DNA of 53,009 nt, from NCBI GenBank assembly GCA_031271685.1, contig JAISVH010000049.1, positions 1 through 53,009 of the forward strand, read 5' to 3'. Position 1 is the first letter of the stretch, and every line of letters begins with the position of its first letter. Positions 51,683 to 53,009 of the stretch are shown here, piece after piece. The position numbers and the translations under genes are program-made. This stretch comes from Eubacterium sp. GTDB taxonomy: Bacteria; Bacillota; Clostridia; Oscillospirales; Ruminococcaceae. Below the pieces are notes generated by a model. That model did no database searches, was not told the DNA's origin, and saw only the letters and a program-made list of their open reading frames with translations.

Positions 51683-52336
51683 CTATTTCTGCGGCAACAG
51701 CGAACTTACAGCGCTTTTCATATTCTCGTTTTTAAAAAGGTAGCTTCCGGCAACCAAAACATTTGCGCCGGCATCGCGAGAAATTTTTGCCGTATGCCCG
51801 TTTATTCCCCCATCGACTTCAATGTCAATATCGACTCCGAGACGGTTTGCTTCAGCGCGTATCGTTCTCACTTTTTCCAGCATTTCCAGCATAAAGCCCT
51901 GCCCTCCATACCCCGGCTCAACCGTCATAACAAGTATCATGTCCGCTTCTTTAAGATAAGGAAAAACACTTTCGGCTGAAGTGCCGGGCTTTATACTCAA
52001 ACCGGACTTTACGCCAAATTCTCTTATCAGCCGCAGAGTCTTAAAAGTGTCACAGTTACTTTCCTTGTGTATTGTTATGATATCTGAGCCGCCCTCTACA
52101 AAAAGAGGGATAAGTCCGGTCGGATCATATACCATAAGGTGCGTGTCAAAAACCAAATTTGTATGCTTACGCAGCGAATTCTGCATATAATCTCCGAAAG
52201 TAATGCTGCGAACAAAAACGCCGTCCATAACGTCCAGATGCAGCATATGCGCCCCCGCCTGCTCAACGCGGCGCACTTCTTTTCCAAGTTCAGACATGTC
52301 CGAATTCAGAACAGAAGCCGATATTTTATATTTCAT
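51683..52336 (-). CDS. rpe: Ribulose-phosphate 3-epimerase
   Basis: Interconverts ribulose-5-phosphate and xylulose-5-phosphate in the pentose phosphate pathway. TIM-barrel motifs: ISASVLNSD (usually PSILxAD), MLHLDVMDGVFV with His33, Asp35 and Asp38, DTHLMV with metal-binding His, MTVEPGYGGQGF and the second catalytic Asp in EVDGGI. 217 residues, full length. FVRSITFG replaces the common FVPNITFG, a mild divergence; relatives such as allulose epimerases remain possible. Confidence 0.92.
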   Translation of the reverse strand: MKYKISASVLNSDMSELGKEVRRVEQAGAHMLHLDVMDGVFVRSITFGDYMQNSLRKHTNLVFDTHLMVYDPTGLIPLFVEGGSDIITIHKESNCDTFKTLRLIREFGVKSGLSIKPGTSAESVFPYLKEADMILVMTVEPGYGGQGFMLEMLEKVRTIRAEANRLGVDIDIEVDGGINGHTAKISRDAGANVLVAGSYLFKNENMKSAVSSLLPQK

Positions 52337-52372
52337 AAGACCTTTTCCATATCACGAATAAAATTTGGTGTT

Positions 52373-52466
52373 TTCAAACATCTGCGGCGCAGCCGCTTCC
52401 AATATTTTAACAAGCGTCAGCATGAAACCCGCCGCCTAAGAGGCGAGGGACATAAACGCGGTTATA
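52373..52466. repeat. Family A repeat, full length
   Basis: TTCAAACATCTGCGGCGCAG...TTTTAACAAGCGTCAGC...CCGCCGCCTAAGAGGCG...CATAAACGCGGTTATA, about 94 bp, between rpe and pth. Confidence 0.85.
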
Positions 52467-52542
52467 TATTTTTATTTTAACATTTTATGCAAGTAATAGT
52501 CAAGCTATTTACATTATAATTTATGCAATTTCTTTAAAAATC

Positions 52543-52571
52543 TTGAAAAAGTTCTGTTTTTATTATATACT
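52543..52571 (+). promoter_or_regulatory. Sigma-A promoter for pth
   Basis: TTGAAA (52543-52548), a 17-bp spacer and TATACT (52566-52571), 30 bp before the pth start. Confidence 0.85.
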
Positions 52572-52601
52572 TATTAAGATAAAGATAGGAGTATATAATA
52601 A

Positions 52602-53009
52602 ATGTCTATATTTGATTTGTTTAAAACGCTTGACCATGCAAAAAAAGACGCCATAGCATTCCCCCCCGAATTTATAATATGCGGTTTGGGGAATCCCGGC
52701 TCTAATTATGAAAATACCCGGCATAATGCCGGGTTTATGGCGGTCGATACCCTTGCCGAAAGGCATAATACTAAGATAAAACGCCTTAAATTCAAATCTC
52801 TAACCGAAACAGCCGTTATACTCGGCGTAAAATGTTTTATCATGAAACCATCAACCTTTATGAACAAAAGTGGTGAGGCTTTGACCGAAGCCATGCGGTT
52901 TTATAAAATTCCCCCCCAAAAAACGCTTATCATCTTTGACGACATAAGCGGAGAAATTGGCAACATACGAATCCGCCGCTCGGGCAGCGACGGAGGGCAC
53001 AACGGTATG
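52602..53009 (+). CDS. pth: Peptidyl-tRNA hydrolase, N-terminal 136 residues (runs off window)
   Basis: Recycles peptidyl-tRNA released from stalled ribosomes. After an extra N-terminal segment of about 24 residues (MSIFDLFKTLDHAKKDAIAF) comes the family core: IICGLGNPGSNYENTRHNAGF with catalytic His41, KPSTFMNKSGEAL, and FDDISGEIGNIRIRRSGSDGGHNG. The C-terminal part is outside the window. AGGAG lies 12 bp before the ATG and a good promoter is just upstream. The N-terminal extension is unusual for Pth. Confidence 0.95.
   Translation, partial: MSIFDLFKTLDHAKKDAIAFPPEFIICGLGNPGSNYENTRHNAGFMAVDTLAERHNTKIKRLKFKSLTETAVILGVKCFIMKPSTFMNKSGEALTEAMRFYKIPPQKTLIIFDDISGEIGNIRIRRSGSDGGHNGM

Noticed and set aside
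1600-52466. CRISPR array
   Set aside because: The short repeats are dispersed singly, in both orientations and at irregular distances of kilobases, with no regular repeat-spacer pattern and no cas genes.

Overview
The window comes from an endospore-forming member of the Bacillota, most likely class Clostridia. The grounds are spoIID, spoVT, AddAB rather than RecBCD, RNase Y, a MecA-like adaptor, AGGAGG-type ribosome binding sites with frequent TTG and GTG starts, and textbook sigma-A promoters. Most of the window is single-copy housekeeping DNA, but its intergenic spaces are crowded with short dispersed inverted repeats.

Layout. 1-1599: 5' part of a cation P-type ATPase (minus strand, runs off the left edge). 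1600-2428: repeat-filled gap. 2429-18120: a long minus-strand run read from a promoter near 18200: a membrane protein, a DUF1385 protein, prmC, recA, recX, rimO, pgsA, a 67-residue membrane protein, leuS, addB, addA. Many junctions overlap by a few bases. 18242-19198: spoIID. 19402-25357 (minus): SurA/PrsA-like lipoprotein, pheT, pheS, HAD phosphatase, a 61-residue protein and tRNA-Arg(CCU). 25490-26722: FAD oxidoreductase. 27237-31431: sugar-type ABC importer (solute-binding protein and two permeases). 31530-34945 (minus): an HD-domain protein coupled to a two-domain KaiC-like ATPase, function unknown. 35229-35315: tRNA-Leu(CAA). 36088-37698: RNase Y. 37880-41381: small membrane protein, split chromate transporter pair, DUF3810 metallopeptidase-like protein, amidase-like protein. 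41680-42195: LigT-like protein. 42570-43112: spoVT. 43205-44101: Abi_2/AbiF-type HEPN protein. 44487-46196: tyrS and yajC. 46619-50679 (minus): an Rnf-like trio (D, E, A order) followed by a glycosidase-like membrane protein. 50718-51359: mecA-like. 51683-52336: rpe. 52602-end: 5' part of pth.

Three things stand out. (1) The Rnf-like trio lacks RnfB, C and G, and its RnfA- and RnfE-like members lack all four cysteines that hold the membrane iron-sulfur cluster in true Rnf/Nqr complexes; the RnfD-like member lacks a recognisable flavinylation motif. It looks like an Rnf-derived membrane complex doing something other than electron transfer. (2) The HD hydrolase/KaiC-like ATPase pair is a compact, translationally coupled two-gene module that I cannot assign to any system I know; signalling or defence is possible. 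(3) At least four families of small non-coding repeats, three with terminal inverted repeats and TATA ends, fill the gaps. In four places a repeat end supplies the stop codon of the adjacent gene, which suggests insertion at TA dinucleotides.

Functions were assigned by recognising motifs by eye; no database search was run. Repeat boundaries are approximate to a few bases.
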